In this document: positions 53,590-64,000 of the stretch, piece after piece
Layout: each line of letters opens with the position of its first letter
How positions within the stretch are numbered: the stretch's first letter is position 1
Assembly (NCBI GenBank): GCA_009746045.1
Contig: RPFO01000041.1
Coordinates: forward strand, 5,324,920-5,388,919
Source: Mesostigma viride
Taxonomy: Eukaryota; Streptophyta; Mesostigmatophyceae; Mesostigmatales; Mesostigmataceae
DNA: 64,000 nt
Direction: 5' to 3'
Notes under the pieces: generated by a model
What the model was told of the DNA's origin: nothing
The model's input: the letters and a program-made list of their open reading frames with translations, nothing else
Database searches by the model: none
Translations under genes and position numbers: made by a program

Positions 53590-53913
53590 TCAGATCACCA
53601 ACAGGTCATAGCAGGCTGGGTGGATTCCAAGAATGCTCAATCCTAACACAGGGGCTGGCGTGAGCTTCTGCTGCAGCAAGTCCAAGGCCTGCTGACACCC
53701 GTCAGTCCACGCAAACTGGAACGAGGAAACGTCAACAGCGCCCCAGGTGGAAGTGCAGTCACCAAGAGGCAGGAGCAATCCAGCAGGAAGACGTCGCCAA
53801 CAGGGTCGCCTCAGGAAGATCAAGGGTATCTCAGAAGTACACCCATGATGAAGAGAGGCCGTGGACAGGGTTGTCACCAGTGGGTACCCGTCAGCAGGTT
53901 GGGGAGGTGCCAC
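53590..53913 (-). pseudogene. Relic of Gypsy RT/RNase H junction in element B
   Basis: FAWTDGCQQALDLLQQKLTP followed by APVLGL matches the 'F.WT..cq.AF..LK..Lt.aPVL' segment between RT and RNase H of Ty3/Gypsy pol. The surroundings are broken by stops. Confidence 0.6.
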
Positions 53914-53999
53914 AAAGCACAGCCAAAATAGCCCACCGATGGCCAGCGAAACCAGGATACCACATAGTCAGGGATCTATGAGGTGAGCCCGACAGGATG

Positions 54000-56900
54000 A
54001 ACTGAAATCCCAGGGTGAATCCACGCTATGATCCTCACAGATCTCCTCCCCACCAGAACAAAATTCCCCCCCTCCAGTCGCACCAAAGGAGTGAGAGTGA
54101 GGTAAAGCCACATCTCCTTAGTAGCTAGTACACTCAAACCCATAGCCAGTGGCCTATGATAATCACAAGGCACACTATTTCTCCATAAGATGCCTGGGAA
54201 AACCATCCACAGCCTTGAGAGGGATAGCAGAAGATCAGTAATGCCTCACCAGCATTATGAACGGTATGCCCCAACTTGTAAATCGTAGCACACGCTACCC
54301 CCATGCAAGGGCTAGGTGCAGCCCAATCCCCTGCACGCCCTGCTCCCCACACAAATCCCCCTCAGCATAACTGGTAAACTGGAGACTACCAGCATGCCTA
54401 ATAATTCCACCCCTCTGCGTAGAATAAGCTGTAATAATCCTGGTATCAGCTTCCCAAGATTGACAGCATGACCTAGCAGGAACAAACGCCATGGGATACG
54501 CATGAAGACAGAGGCCCAGCCAACCAGAGAAGGGTGGGGGAGGCAAGTCTCTCAGCCCACTAAACCACTGGTGGCCTGCAGGGTCGCTCTATTAAGACGT
54601 CCTATGCACCTCATGACTAAAGATGGGGTGGGAACTACAGCATCCAAGACAGAGTTGCATACAAGGCAGCTTGAGAGCAGACTGAAAGCAATCACCAATC
54701 AGCCAACTGATGTGCCCAAGCTTGGCAGGGCCCCAGCAACAATCACTCCCCGCATCCATCCAGGTGGCACTACCATGCAAGGTAATGTGGGCATTAGGAT
54801 CGAAGGAGCCCAAGACAAGGTTGCACAAGTAGGGCAGCGTAAGGGTATGCTGGATGAGGCCATCAGTCATCAAACAGATACACCCTCAGCTTGGCAGGGC
54901 CCTAGCAAGTAGACTGAACCATGTCCCCCTAGTCAAAGCATGGAAAGTAGTATCCATGTCCGTGGACCACGTAGACTGCCAAATGGTATTAATGTCAGTG
55001 TACCACGGATACTGATGCACATGAGGCAGGTTGTAAGGGTGGTAGAGGGCTGAATGGGTCCCCCAACTAACCCACACCTCTAAGCTCATGTGAGCCCCCG
55101 CCCAGCACCAAGTAGTCCAACTCCTCAATTAAGAGTCAACGGAGTGGGCATCATTGTCATCACTGTCATGCCAAAGATTCCAGCCTGCCCCACAGTTGTA
55201 GCTCCGTTGATCCCGCCCATCATCCAACCAACAAGGACATCCTACCCACGCAAACATGATGCCAGACCCCCCGTGCAAGCAGTCCCATTCATACAACCAT
55301 CATGCTGTGCAAGCAATCAGCTCAAGGGCGGATGGTGTACTATCAAGACAACAAGCCATCCTGGCACCATGCAAGCAAGAATAAGTCCATAGCAGGGCAA
55401 AGCAAGGGTAGGAGGTTACTCATCTGCACAAGGCTGGCTTGATGTCCACCAGCAGGCAGGACCCAGCACTGCGTCAGGAGCAGGCACCAGCATTACAGAT
55501 ACTCGTCACTTGGGCGTCCCCAAGTCACCAGAGTCGCCAGCGGCCACCATGCAGTGCTTGCAGTCGCCACCACGAGTGCTCTCAGGCCCCACCATGAGTG
55601 CTGGTAGTCGCCACCAGGAGTGCTGGCACTCGTCACCATGAGTGCTTGCAGTTGCCACCAACAGCACTAGTCCACTACCAGGGTACTCTCCAACGTAGCC
55701 TCCATGCACCATGCCCGCCATAGACATGTTCCAATCCCCCACTGGCCTCAAGCCCCCAAGAGGCTACTGCCACCACGCCCAATCAGCGTTGGACCACCCC
55801 CACATGTGGGTATCCAACACAGCTGTTGCCTGACTGGACAACCAAGACTAGCTGCTTGCGCCGATCACGCTATGGGGAAGTGACTAAGCTGCTTTATGGA
55901 GGCCTGGGACGGACACCAATGAGCCTGGCTCCAGAAGCTGCTTGGAAGAAGGACCACATGCTGTCAACTGCCCGGACTAAACGTCAATCAGGCTGCAGGA
56001 AGGAGCCAGCACTCTTCACTATGGCACTCAGAAAACTGCCTAGTAGGCAAGCCACAGACTGCCAACCTATTAAGATAGCAGACTCGAACAGGGCTACTAC
56101 CAAGTGCCAGGTAGCCAGAACTCCTAAGCCGGAGGAGCACAAGGGCCTGAGGTGGTCCAACAGCCAGCAGAATTGCCCAAAAGTCGAAAAAATGGGCCTA
56201 AAAACGCCTTGACCAGTGTCAAAAATTCTGATCTGAGAACTATATCAGATATATTCACAGATAAGAACTATGACAGCAGCCCTGGTGTCCATACTTGCTG
56301 TCCTAGTGCACCTCCTAGGCCCAACAGGGACCATCTGCCAACAAGCAGTGGTAACCATCATGTCCTGGGAGAAGTAAATGCGTGGTCACAATGGTCTGGC
56401 GCAGGTAAGGGCCCCAACTGGCAAGTGACCCACACCCCACTTGTAAAGGGACGTTGTCAAGCAAGTGGTCCACCCCCTCTGGGAACATGTGTCAAAGGAC
56501 ACCGTCTAGCAAGTGGGCAACCCATGCAAGAGACACCTGGCAACTCATGGGTGCACGTGTGATACCCTCTAGGGGACAACCCACTGCAGGTATCCCGATG
56601 TCCCCTGATGTGGTGGCATCTACCATGCCATATGCCTCCATGATAGCATCTGGCACCCTTTTGGCAGACCTGGGATATCCACTCCCCCGCAGAAATTTTC
56701 TCAGGGTAACTAGACACAGCTGTCCAAGTATGATAGTGGAAACCCCGTAAATGCTGTTGTTCTGCCCTGGCATGTGTGATGCCGTCTGGAAATTACATTG
56801 CAGACATCCAGGATGTCCACTCCCCCGCAAAAAATTGCTCAGGGTAACCAGACGTAGCTGCCACCAATCTGGACAACTCCTAGGGAGCTCGCCCTACCCA

Positions 56901-57747
56901 TAGTACCATGATGATAGTGGGAACAACACAAATGCCGTTGTTCTCCTCCCCACCAAAACCAAACCACCATACACGTGGGAGGAACCAAAGCTCAACCTAG
57001 AACGCCTCCACTGTCATGATGCTCAACAAGAAAAGGAAGAGTTTCCCCCACAACTGAAACAAATGTTTGGCGACGCGTGAATTAAGGACGTGCCACAGTC
57101 CTTAAACAGCAAGGGTAGGCTGCCCATGCACCGAAGAAAAGGATCCTGAAAGATTGTCAAGTGAGTGCAAAAGGAACCTTGCGTAAAAAAGGCAGCCATG
57201 AATCCCTACTGTCCGCTCATCCGGAGCCACCCTCAAAAGACACGAGGTGTAACCTGAGCCACACCGTAAAAATGTCGTCAAAGAAAAGCAGCACCGGGAA
57301 AAAAAAACAACCTTAGACGGCGACGTCGTCAGGCGGTCGCGGTGGTGGTCGTGCGTGCAGCCGCAACCCGGAAACCGGGTGATAGGTGCCGTCGGCAGCA
57401 ACATTGCGTCGGCTCAGCCATAACCCGTAGCGCCATGTCGGCCTGGCCGAAAACAGAGCCTGCAGGGAAAAAAGACAGCTCCTAGCAGGATTCTGGAGCC
57501 GGACCTGCTGAGCTACTGGCCCAACACTCCGCATGGCCCTGCTCGAAACGTAGCAACACTTGCGTAATGCTAATATATAAAGATGTTTGGAGCTAGGCAG
57601 AGACTGCGGCGTCAGCAGCCACGACAGACAGGGCGGTGGTCGGACTTCAGCACGATGCGGCCAGCCAGCCGAAAGCCCGTAAGTAAGGACGCTTGTCAAT
57701 GAAATATTGCACGAATTTAAAGAAAGGGACGGTGACTTAGTGGTGCG
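54000..57747. other. Interior of element B without supportable genes
   Basis: Many short frames, none with a recognised domain. Contains a loose minisatellite of AGTCGCCACCA/GAGTGCT units (about 55525-55670) and repeated blocks such as GGTAACCAGACGTAGCTG/GGTAACTAGACACAGCTG near 56704 and 56836. Confidence 0.5.
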
Positions 57748-58008
57748 TTAATAATGGCTTATGCAACACCCTTTTCTAGGGAGAGGTGAAGGAGAAGAAG
57801 TCGCCCACACCTGGTTCCGTAGGGATGAAGGTGATTGTGTAACCCGCCTCACTTCAGTCATAGAAGTACGATTGAAATTAAGTTGACGCCGTGGAGTATG
57901 AGTAGTTGTCTCAGCACCTTCCCTAGCAATGGGTTCCAGAGATGATGACGGATCTCCCAAACCTTGATTAGTAGGGGGTAAAGGTGATTGTGTCTTCGAA
58001 CTACTCAT
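57748..58008 (-). CDS. Short ORF at the 5' end of element B (gag position)
   Basis: 86 aa starting 228 bp inside the right LTR. Ser/Pro/Thr/Arg-rich, with an internal partial repeat (SPLPPTNQGLGDPSSSLEP versus SPSSLRNQVWATSSPSPLP). No domain. It could be the N-terminal remnant of gag. Confidence 0.35.
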   Translation of the reverse strand: MSSSKTQSPLPPTNQGLGDPSSSLEPIAREGAETTTHTPRRQLNFNRTSMTEVRRVTQSPSSLRNQVWATSSPSPLPRKGCCISHY

Positions 58009-58220
58009 ACTTCCACATGGAGTCGCGATCGTCTGCCTAGTAGAGACAACGGTTACGGCTGACTTCTAGTGTTACAGAGCAAGACAGTCACATCAGGATG
58101 TGTCTCAGTCTGTAACACCGTAAGTTTTCCGCAACTCTATGAATCTTCTCGGATGACAGACATCTGATCAACGTTGTACTACCCGGAAGGTTACGACTTC
58201 AAGAGAAACACCAAAGTAGA

Positions 58221-58235
58221 GATCCCCGATACCAA
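58221..58235 (-). promoter_or_regulatory. Primer-binding site of element B
   Basis: Directly after the 5' LTR (minus strand) the sequence reads TTGGTATCGGGGATC, close to the TGGTATC start of initiator-Met tRNA primer sites. Confidence 0.6.
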
Positions 58236-59633
58236 TGTAACGACTAAAAATGATCATCAACATCATCCACAGTCCAATATGAAAGATCTTTTACCTGGGT
58301 TGCTTTCCTGAGTCGCAGAACTTCAAGTATCCGAGCAACGTTGAGATGGAAATTCCACAGCACGTGATTTAGGGAATCACAACCCCTTGTAGACACAAAG
58401 ACAAGCTCGTGTATAGACGACCTCTGTGGAACTGAAGGACGTCTATAGCCAAGGGGCTCTTATGGATGGACAACAAAGACAAGCTTTATTATACCATGGT
58501 GAATCAAAACCAACGTAGCAACAATGGCGACCCCACGTCCTTGATATCGACGTGCTTGTCGAACTTGCTCCAACCTTAGCCTGAAGAGAACCAATCAGAA
58601 CCATGGATTCTATACAAGATCTTCGTATCCATCCTAGTCACACAAAACAGAACAACACCACACACAGCCTGGCAGAATCTTTCCATGAGATCCTAAATCT
58701 GTCGTAAGCACTGAAGTCCCAAAGGAGCATTTAAGACTCAATAGTACCAACCAACAAACTACAACCCCACGTGGATCAGGCCACGACCAATGAGGGCTCC
58801 TATCAGTAGTACCAACCAACAAACTACAACCCTACGTGGATCAGGCCACGACCAATGAGGGTTCCTATCAGTTGGTTGACAAAGTATCAGCTCCAAGTAG
58901 GAGGGGTGACATGTCCAGCCAAAATTTCACGGGTACTAGGGTCTGGCCCCAAGGCTGCCGGTGGCTGCATTGGTCCGGCCCCTAAATAAATATAGGGGCT
59001 GCGGCTGAAATAGCCTGCCGGCGGGTGGTCATGGCCCCCATATGGCGAGCCTACTGCCAAAGGGGATTTGCCACGTGGCAAGTGCTCGTCTGCTAGCTGT
59101 GTTGTCTTCAGACGCTTCCGCGTTGGCTACAATTCGCTTCCGCAGACACCTTTCAGCGGGGAAAGTCCCCCAAGGCTTCCGGGGCAAATTCAGCAAGCGC
59201 TGCGGAACTTCGATACTAAAATTTCGTTTTTTGTTCGTACCGTACAACAGCCAATCATTTTGCTCCCGGATCAAATTGTGATCTGGTCACTGAACACGAA
59301 AATTTCAGCGCGTTGGGGGGGGGCATATGGGGGCCGGCTGTCGGCGCACCGGTGGCGGCGCCCCAGGGGGGCGCTAGCATACTGGGGGCCAGCAAGTTTC
59401 ATTCCGGCGGTTGGCATTGGACCCTGAGTTCAATATGGGGGCCGGACATTTCGACCTGGCGGTGGCGGTATTGGGCCCCCAAATAGCATGGCTGTATGTC
59501 ACCCCTCCTGCTCCAAGTACCGTCGTCTTAGAAACCTCATAACTTTCTCAATACTGATCCAAAAGTCCTCGAATAAAAGCCAAACATTCACAAAACAAAG
59601 GATGTAACAACAAAGTCATTTTTGCTTGTTACA
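58236..59633 (-). repeat. LTR of element B (right copy, 5' LTR) with insertion
   Basis: Same LTR enlarged from 779 to 1398 bp by a 610-bp insert and a 10-bp target duplication. Differences from the left copy include C for T in GTTGCTTTCC and a 1-bp loss near 58604. Confidence 0.9.
58900..59509. mobile_element. 610-bp DNA element with 13-bp TIRs in the element B LTR
   Basis: Ends GGAGGGGTGACAT and its complement ATGTCACCCCTCC, flanked by the 10-mer GCTCCAAGTA (58890-58899, 59510-59519); the empty site is the left LTR. A ~10-bp TSD suggests a Mutator-like non-autonomous element, but TIRs are short. Internally GGGGGCC and CATATGG motifs recur near both ends. No transposase. Confidence 0.88.
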
Positions 59634-60582
59634 CTTCTCCACCAGATACGGTCCAAGGAATAAGGGGCGGAGCTTGACCTTCAGGCTGTCCTCGAACTTG
59701 TGCGAGAAGCGGCCTTGATGGGGGCCCTCAATTAAAACCAAGTCACCTGCTTCAATTGCAGGGGTGCGCCCGTCCAGGGTACCTTGGACTCGCGCCATGT
59801 ACTTGGCACGCGCCTGACCTAGGCCACTTATGGCGCTGGAATGAGCTTGCACCATCCGTTGTACCAGCTCCCGCGCCCCTGCGACTGTGGAGCGTAGCTT
59901 CGTTGTCGTGGTGATGGCTGGGGCGGTCAAGAGATCGGTGGGAGTAAGGGGATGCCTGCCTGTATCAAGAAAGAACGGGGTATACCCGTGGGCAGAATGG
60001 GGGGCATTATTGAGTGAAAACTCAATGAATCCCAGCACTTCGTCCCAATTGCTCCCGTCTCGATCCAGGTAGTGCCGCAGTGCCTCTTCCACCACCCGAT
60101 TCACTCTCTCCGCCATGTGAGAAGAGCTACTGTGATAGGCCGTACCCATAGACAACTTAGTCCCGACGACCTGAAAAAATGAGGTCCAAAATTTTGACGT
60201 GAACAGTTTGTCCTTGTCGGTGATAAATTGTCGGGGCATGCCATGGAGCCGGAACACATCGTTTAGGAACAAGTGGGCACACTCTTCAGCCGTCAGGGTG
60301 GCCTTGCAGGGGATTAAATGGCATCTCCGCGTGAGCCGGTCCACCACTACCAGGATCTGAGCATTGCCCGCCTTGGTCTCTGGCAAGGGCCCAATGAAAT
60401 CCATCATCACCGAGTCCCAAGGGAACATGGGGTCTGGAATTTCCTTTGGAACGCCCTGTTTGCCCGTATTCCGTGGCTTCATGTGCTGGCAGCTGTCACA
60501 GGTACTGACATACTCCCGCACATCACGAGCCATCTTAGGCCAATAGTAGGACCTCCGGGCCCTCGCTAACAGCCTATCCAGT
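59634..60582 (-). pseudogene. Chromovirus (Gypsy A) pol, integrase core
   Basis: The frame begins at the junction with the next element at 60583 (LLARARRSYYWPKMARDVRE) and retains CDSCQ of the HHCC zinc finger. The catalytic triad is visible: MMDFIGPLPET, FITDKDKLFTSKFW and HMAERVNRVVEEAL. It reads on to LRPLFLGPYLVEK, where an 8.69-kb LTR element is inserted at AGAAG (minus strand). Upstream gag, protease and RT are not in the window. Confidence 0.93.
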
Positions 60583-61681
60583 TGTATGAGAGTTTACTCC
60601 AGAGGGAATCCATGGCTCTTGCAGGAAAGTTGCCTTTATTAGAATGTGGAAACACAGACGTAAGTCACGTCACTTCCAAGACTGCACGTAGCACAGACGA
60701 CAGGGTCGCAGTGCCAAGAGAGCGTGCACGCAAGAGCTAGCGTCCTAGAGCTAACAAGTCACTCATATAGCTTGCTAGGGCCGCGTCCAAGTATTCAGCT
60801 GCTCTGTCACAGCTGAACTGTCAATCAATTGATTACACAGACTCTGGCACGCCTTTGGCGCGCAGATCTATCAATTGTCCATACGGCTAGTCCTGTGGAC
60901 TTATCCGTACACTACTCAGCATCAATTGTCTCATAGGTCCTGGCGCGCTACAGCACGCCTACCTATCAATTGACCATCACGTCCTGTACAAGTCCTGTCA
61001 ACGTCCTGCGGACTATCAAAGTGACACTTGTACATCCTGTGTCCGTACGCGCCCACAGTGGCGCGCCGGATACTGTCGGCACAGCCTAGGAAACGTCATA
61101 ACTTTTACGTCCCGTAACCAAATGAGGCGTTCAAGGTGCCGTTGGAAAGAGCGTAACAATCTCTACCCATCTAACGTAAATCCTTTACGTTAACTCCAAT
61201 CCCTTCTTTTCTTTAGGGATCACATCCCCTGCCAGGGACCCTTGAAGTAGCTTGAAATGTCCTTCACTCCAGCTTGAAGCTTGAACAGATGTCTTTAATG
61301 GCCAATGCCATTCCCCCAGCCCTTTCTTTTAAGGAACTGGAAAAGAAACAGATCTGCCACAGGGAAAACCATTTCATGAGAAATGGAGAAAAACCTATGG
61401 AAGTGGCATTACAGAGTACCACCAGATATTAGCAACACACAAAATTAAACACATACAGGTTATATTCTATTATGAGGTCTTCTCCAGGAATTAATCCCAT
61501 CACCTCGGTAGAGCCTCCAGTACAATGACCTTCTGGCGGTGAGTTACAGATACTAATCCCAGATACTAATCCCATAAAACCCAGTACATATTTAATATAA
61601 GCACAATAAATCCATGACAATTAAAATACCACTTGACAAAGTAAGACGTATTACAATAGTTTCCCCGTCATACTCTCAACA
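60583..61681 (+). repeat. Probable LTR of a further element (D) cutting the chromovirus
   Basis: Starts TGTATGAGAGTTTACTCC exactly where the chromovirus integrase frame breaks, and ends CATACTCTCAACA, an imperfect inverted match. TATTGGCGCCCGTC follows, like a tRNA-Lys-type primer-binding site. A second LTR and coding region are not visible; the sequence is replaced by the composite repeat at 61935. Contains four ATCAATTG motifs. Confidence 0.5.
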
Positions 61682-61682
61682 G

Positions 61683-61702
61683 GTTAGTATTGGCGCCCGT
61701 CT
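61683..61702 (+). promoter_or_regulatory. Candidate primer-binding site of element D
   Basis: TATTGGCGCCCGTC a few bases after the putative LTR end; TGGCGCCCG is the core of tRNA-Lys-type sites. It repeats about 18 bp later (TATGGCGCCCGTC). Confidence 0.4.
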
Positions 61703-61734
61703 TATTATGGCGCCCGTCTACTTGTCAGATGATA

Positions 61735-61934
61735 AATTGCCACAGCAAAAAAATGACAAAATGAAACACATAGGCAACTATTAAATCCTGCCCTGGGGAA
61801 CTAGGAAGTCTGAACAGGTAAAACACCTGAGCAGGCCAGCTTGTAGAAACATAATACCAGGGAATCGAACCCCGCCCTATAAACCCCAGTATAAAGGTTC
61901 CCAGACCATTGTGTGAGGTATGTACAAATATACA
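61735..61934 (-). repeat. Possible tRNA-derived SINE, with an older copy at about 61430-61615
   Basis: On the minus strand TACCTCACACAATGG and GGTTCGATTCC sit about 50 bp apart like pol III A and B boxes. The following ~130 bp resembles the minus strand of 61430-61615 (shared TACTGGG-TTTATGGG, then ATGTGTTT-ATTTTGT). Only weak alignments support this. Confidence 0.35.
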
Positions 61935-63195
61935 TTCATGTCCCACGTAGCTCCCACAAAAACCAGCATCTTCATTAAAACAATAAGTGGAAGCATACAT
62001 GTGACACTAATTGACATGCCCGGAGGCACGCCGTTCAAGGCCCTTCATGAAGTACGTTGCCCTAGAGGCAACCAAGACAAGGGTGGGTGGGTGGGGAGCA
62101 AAGAAAGAGGCCGACAAAACCAGCCAGAGCGGCTTTTAGTCGCAAAACCTCCCTTATCCCTAGCTAACTGACGTCATTAAACCCTTATGTTCAGTGGATG
62201 CTAGTAAGACGCTAACCGTACAGACCGGGGGTAGAATATCCCGAATCTGCACGGCTAGTATTAAATAATGCGTAGGTTGTTCTTTTCAGGGGCACTGCAC
62301 CTCACGCCCCGTTCCGCCCGGGTATAATCAACCCAAGCACGGAACGCACATTTTATTTAATTCATTTTTCAACCATGCACTATATTGCATCTACTAATCA
62401 CAAAAGCTCTAGCCAAACAGCTACGAGTAAACACTACGACCTATAAGCCGCTCATCCAGCGGCCTCTTGTTCCCGCATTCACGTATAGAAGAAACTCCGT
62501 TCAAAGAACCCCGATTCATGTCCCACGTAGCTCCCACAAAAACCAGCATCTTCATTAAAACAATAAGTGGAAGCATACATGTGACACTAATTGACATGCC
62601 CGGAGGCACGCCGTTCAAGGCCCTTCATGAAGTACGTTGCCCAATCACCCCCGCCTTGGCTTTCCCTTGAAGCCGCACTCCACCGTGCTCGTTGTCACAA
62701 GTGACCGCCCTGCCGCAAAACGGGAGCCCCCCCACATCGGGAGGCGTGTGCCCGGCGGCTGTGGATGCATGGCCAGGCCCAAAAAGGCCCAGCGCATTTG
62801 CACTGCGATTGCGCACGGCCAGCCTATCATGACCCCTCTCGGGGCCCCGAGTCGGTACCGCTATGGCCGTCTCCCCATAGACCCGGGGTGCTTCGAGAAA
62901 AAAACGTGGACCTAGCCCAGGCCCCGCCAGCCCGGATGCCCGAGGCCACAGCCCCAGGCACCTGGCTGAACGAGAGTCCGTTCAGCCAAGACCGCATTCC
63001 CCCCCGAGGTTTCTATGCGTGGGGAAAAAATTTCTAGCTTAGGCGCTTTTCCCATCGCCGTCCCCAGCCCCAACCACCCCCCCCTCGGCGGAAGGCAATT
63101 GCAAAGTTTGCTGGCCAGCAGCAATTTCCGAAGAAAAAGCCGCAGGCCGCGGACCGAGACACGGGTCGCCAGTGCCAGCCATCCGGCTCCAACCC
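61935..63195 (+). repeat. Second copy of the composite repeat (partner of 40096-41355)
   Basis: Same order (128-bp unit, 419-bp unit, 128-bp unit, then GC-rich sequence) with scattered single-base differences. It stops at CCGGCTCCAACCC. As a direct repeat ~22 kb from the first copy, it brackets the nested retroelement cluster. Confidence 0.92.
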
Positions 63196-64000
63196 AGTTA
63201 GCATTTTGGGCAACCAATATGCTAAGTGGATGCAGTTTGGAAAGACCTTTCCAACGCCGTGCTGACCGCCTGAAACAGACAAGGGACAAGAAAGATATGA
63301 GGTCCCGAAGTCCTAGCCGTCCGTGGCCGACTGGGGTACAGTCCTCTGGTGTAGTGGACAGGACACGTGGCAGGCCGTGCCTGCGCAGGCTTAGCCTGAC
63401 TATCACGTGACTGTGGTCCACGTAGACCAGAGGAGCAGCAGCCTGTGACTGGTGGACTACAGGAACTGGCACAGGTCTGCAAGGATACTAGGCCTTGCAG
63501 GCTTGTGACAGGTCCTGTACTTCCTAGGTTGCAGAGTCTAGGCAAATCCAGTTCGTCCTGGCTCTGCACTGATGCCAGTGGACGTTGAGGATTTGCTTGC
63601 CTGCCTGCACGTGCCTCGTCACGCCGATGGGAACGAGGAACAACGCAAAGGATATAGCTTGGTCATGGGGGATGACCAGCTATCTTGGAAAGCACGAACC
63701 GAGGCTCCCACATTGGACGTGGAACCGCTCACCGTGGTCGTGGCTTGGTGCACGGGTTAAAAGGTTGCTGCCTTGCAACTTTGGCTCATCCCGTTGTGTG
63801 GCGTGAGAGACCAGGAACTCACAGTTCTGGCTGCTCGCTAACTCGTACTATTGCATTTCTGTTGTGCAAGGTTTTTCATGTCGGCCGAGGCTCGGGTCGA
63901 GACACCTGAGTCATCCCCCAGGCGCGAAGCAGCTCTCGAGTTGCCAGCGCGCGAGAACGCATTTTTCCCCTATTCCCACCCATCCAACGCTTCTACATTT
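63196..64000. other. Window end, short ORF only
   Basis: The only open frame of note is 63572-63760 (+, 62 aa: VDVEDLLACLHVPRHADGNE and onward), without known domains. It could be a retroelement fragment cut by the window end. Confidence 0.3.

Larger units (their letters stand above)
50944..59633 (-). mobile_element. Gypsy-type LTR element B inside the chromovirus integrase
   Basis: 8690 bp, LTRs starting TGTAACG and ending GTTACA, flanked by CTTCT (50939-50943, 59634-59638). Orientation is minus: TGGTATCGGGGATC next to the right LTR resembles an initiator-tRNA-Met primer-binding site, and GAGGGGGAGATA next to the left LTR is a polypurine tract on the minus strand. LTRs are about 99% alike (roughly four differences), yet the interior has only fragments of coding sequence, so it is probably a recent non-autonomous element. 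Confidence 0.9.

Noticed and set aside
61840-61930. A functional tRNA gene on the minus strand
   Set aside because: A- and B-box-like motifs are present but no convincing acceptor or anticodon stem could be folded by eye; at most a SINE head.

Overview
The window is eukaryotic nuclear DNA. Evidence: a spliced gene with GT-AG introns, long microsatellites, L1-type LINEs, Copia and Ty3/Gypsy LTR elements with TSDs, a Penelope-like reverse transcriptase and a TTAA-targeting piggyBac-like insertion. GC-rich exons, a chromovirus, algal-type LINEs and a Golgi glycosyltransferase-like gene suggest a unicellular alga, perhaps a green (prasinophyte-like) one. That assignment is inference. There is no bacterial operon, CRISPR array or rRNA.

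Layout. 1-6210: repeats only: a large imperfect inverted repeat, copies of a dispersed 294-bp repeat family, 2.1 kb of stacked microsatellites and a MITE-like element. 7095-24974: the only host gene I can support, on the + strand. It is modelled as 15 exons joining in frame into a 627-aa membrane-anchored protein resembling GT23-type fucosyltransferases. Its introns hold microsatellites, minisatellites and decayed partial copies of the gene's own exon-intron boundaries. 25126-30891: an apparently intact L1-type LINE with an 11-bp TSD, three 168-bp 5'-UTR monomers, two ORFs and a TTAA-repeat tail. 31026-36497: a broken Penelope-like RT gene (minus strand) between two 294-bp direct repeats, interrupted by a 1689-bp piggyBac-like element. 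37084-39598: a second, 5'-truncated and frameshifted LINE. 40096-42059 and 61935-63195: two copies of a ~1.26-kb composite repeat. 42398-60582: a nested stack. A minus-strand chromovirus (Gypsy) pol is split by a Copia-like element in its chromodomain and by a second Gypsy-type element (8.69 kb) in its integrase C-terminus. The Copia element carries two smaller insertions and the second Gypsy one. 60583-61681: a probable LTR of a further element.

How the parts relate. The insertion order can be read from TSDs and restored reading frames. The chromovirus is oldest; the two LTR elements landed in it later (their LTR pairs differ at only a few positions); three small DNA elements then landed in those. 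The two observations I consider most worth following are (i) systematic duplication of splice junctions around nearly every exon of the glycosyltransferase gene, and (ii) the order integrase-protease-RT-RNase H in the Copia-like element.
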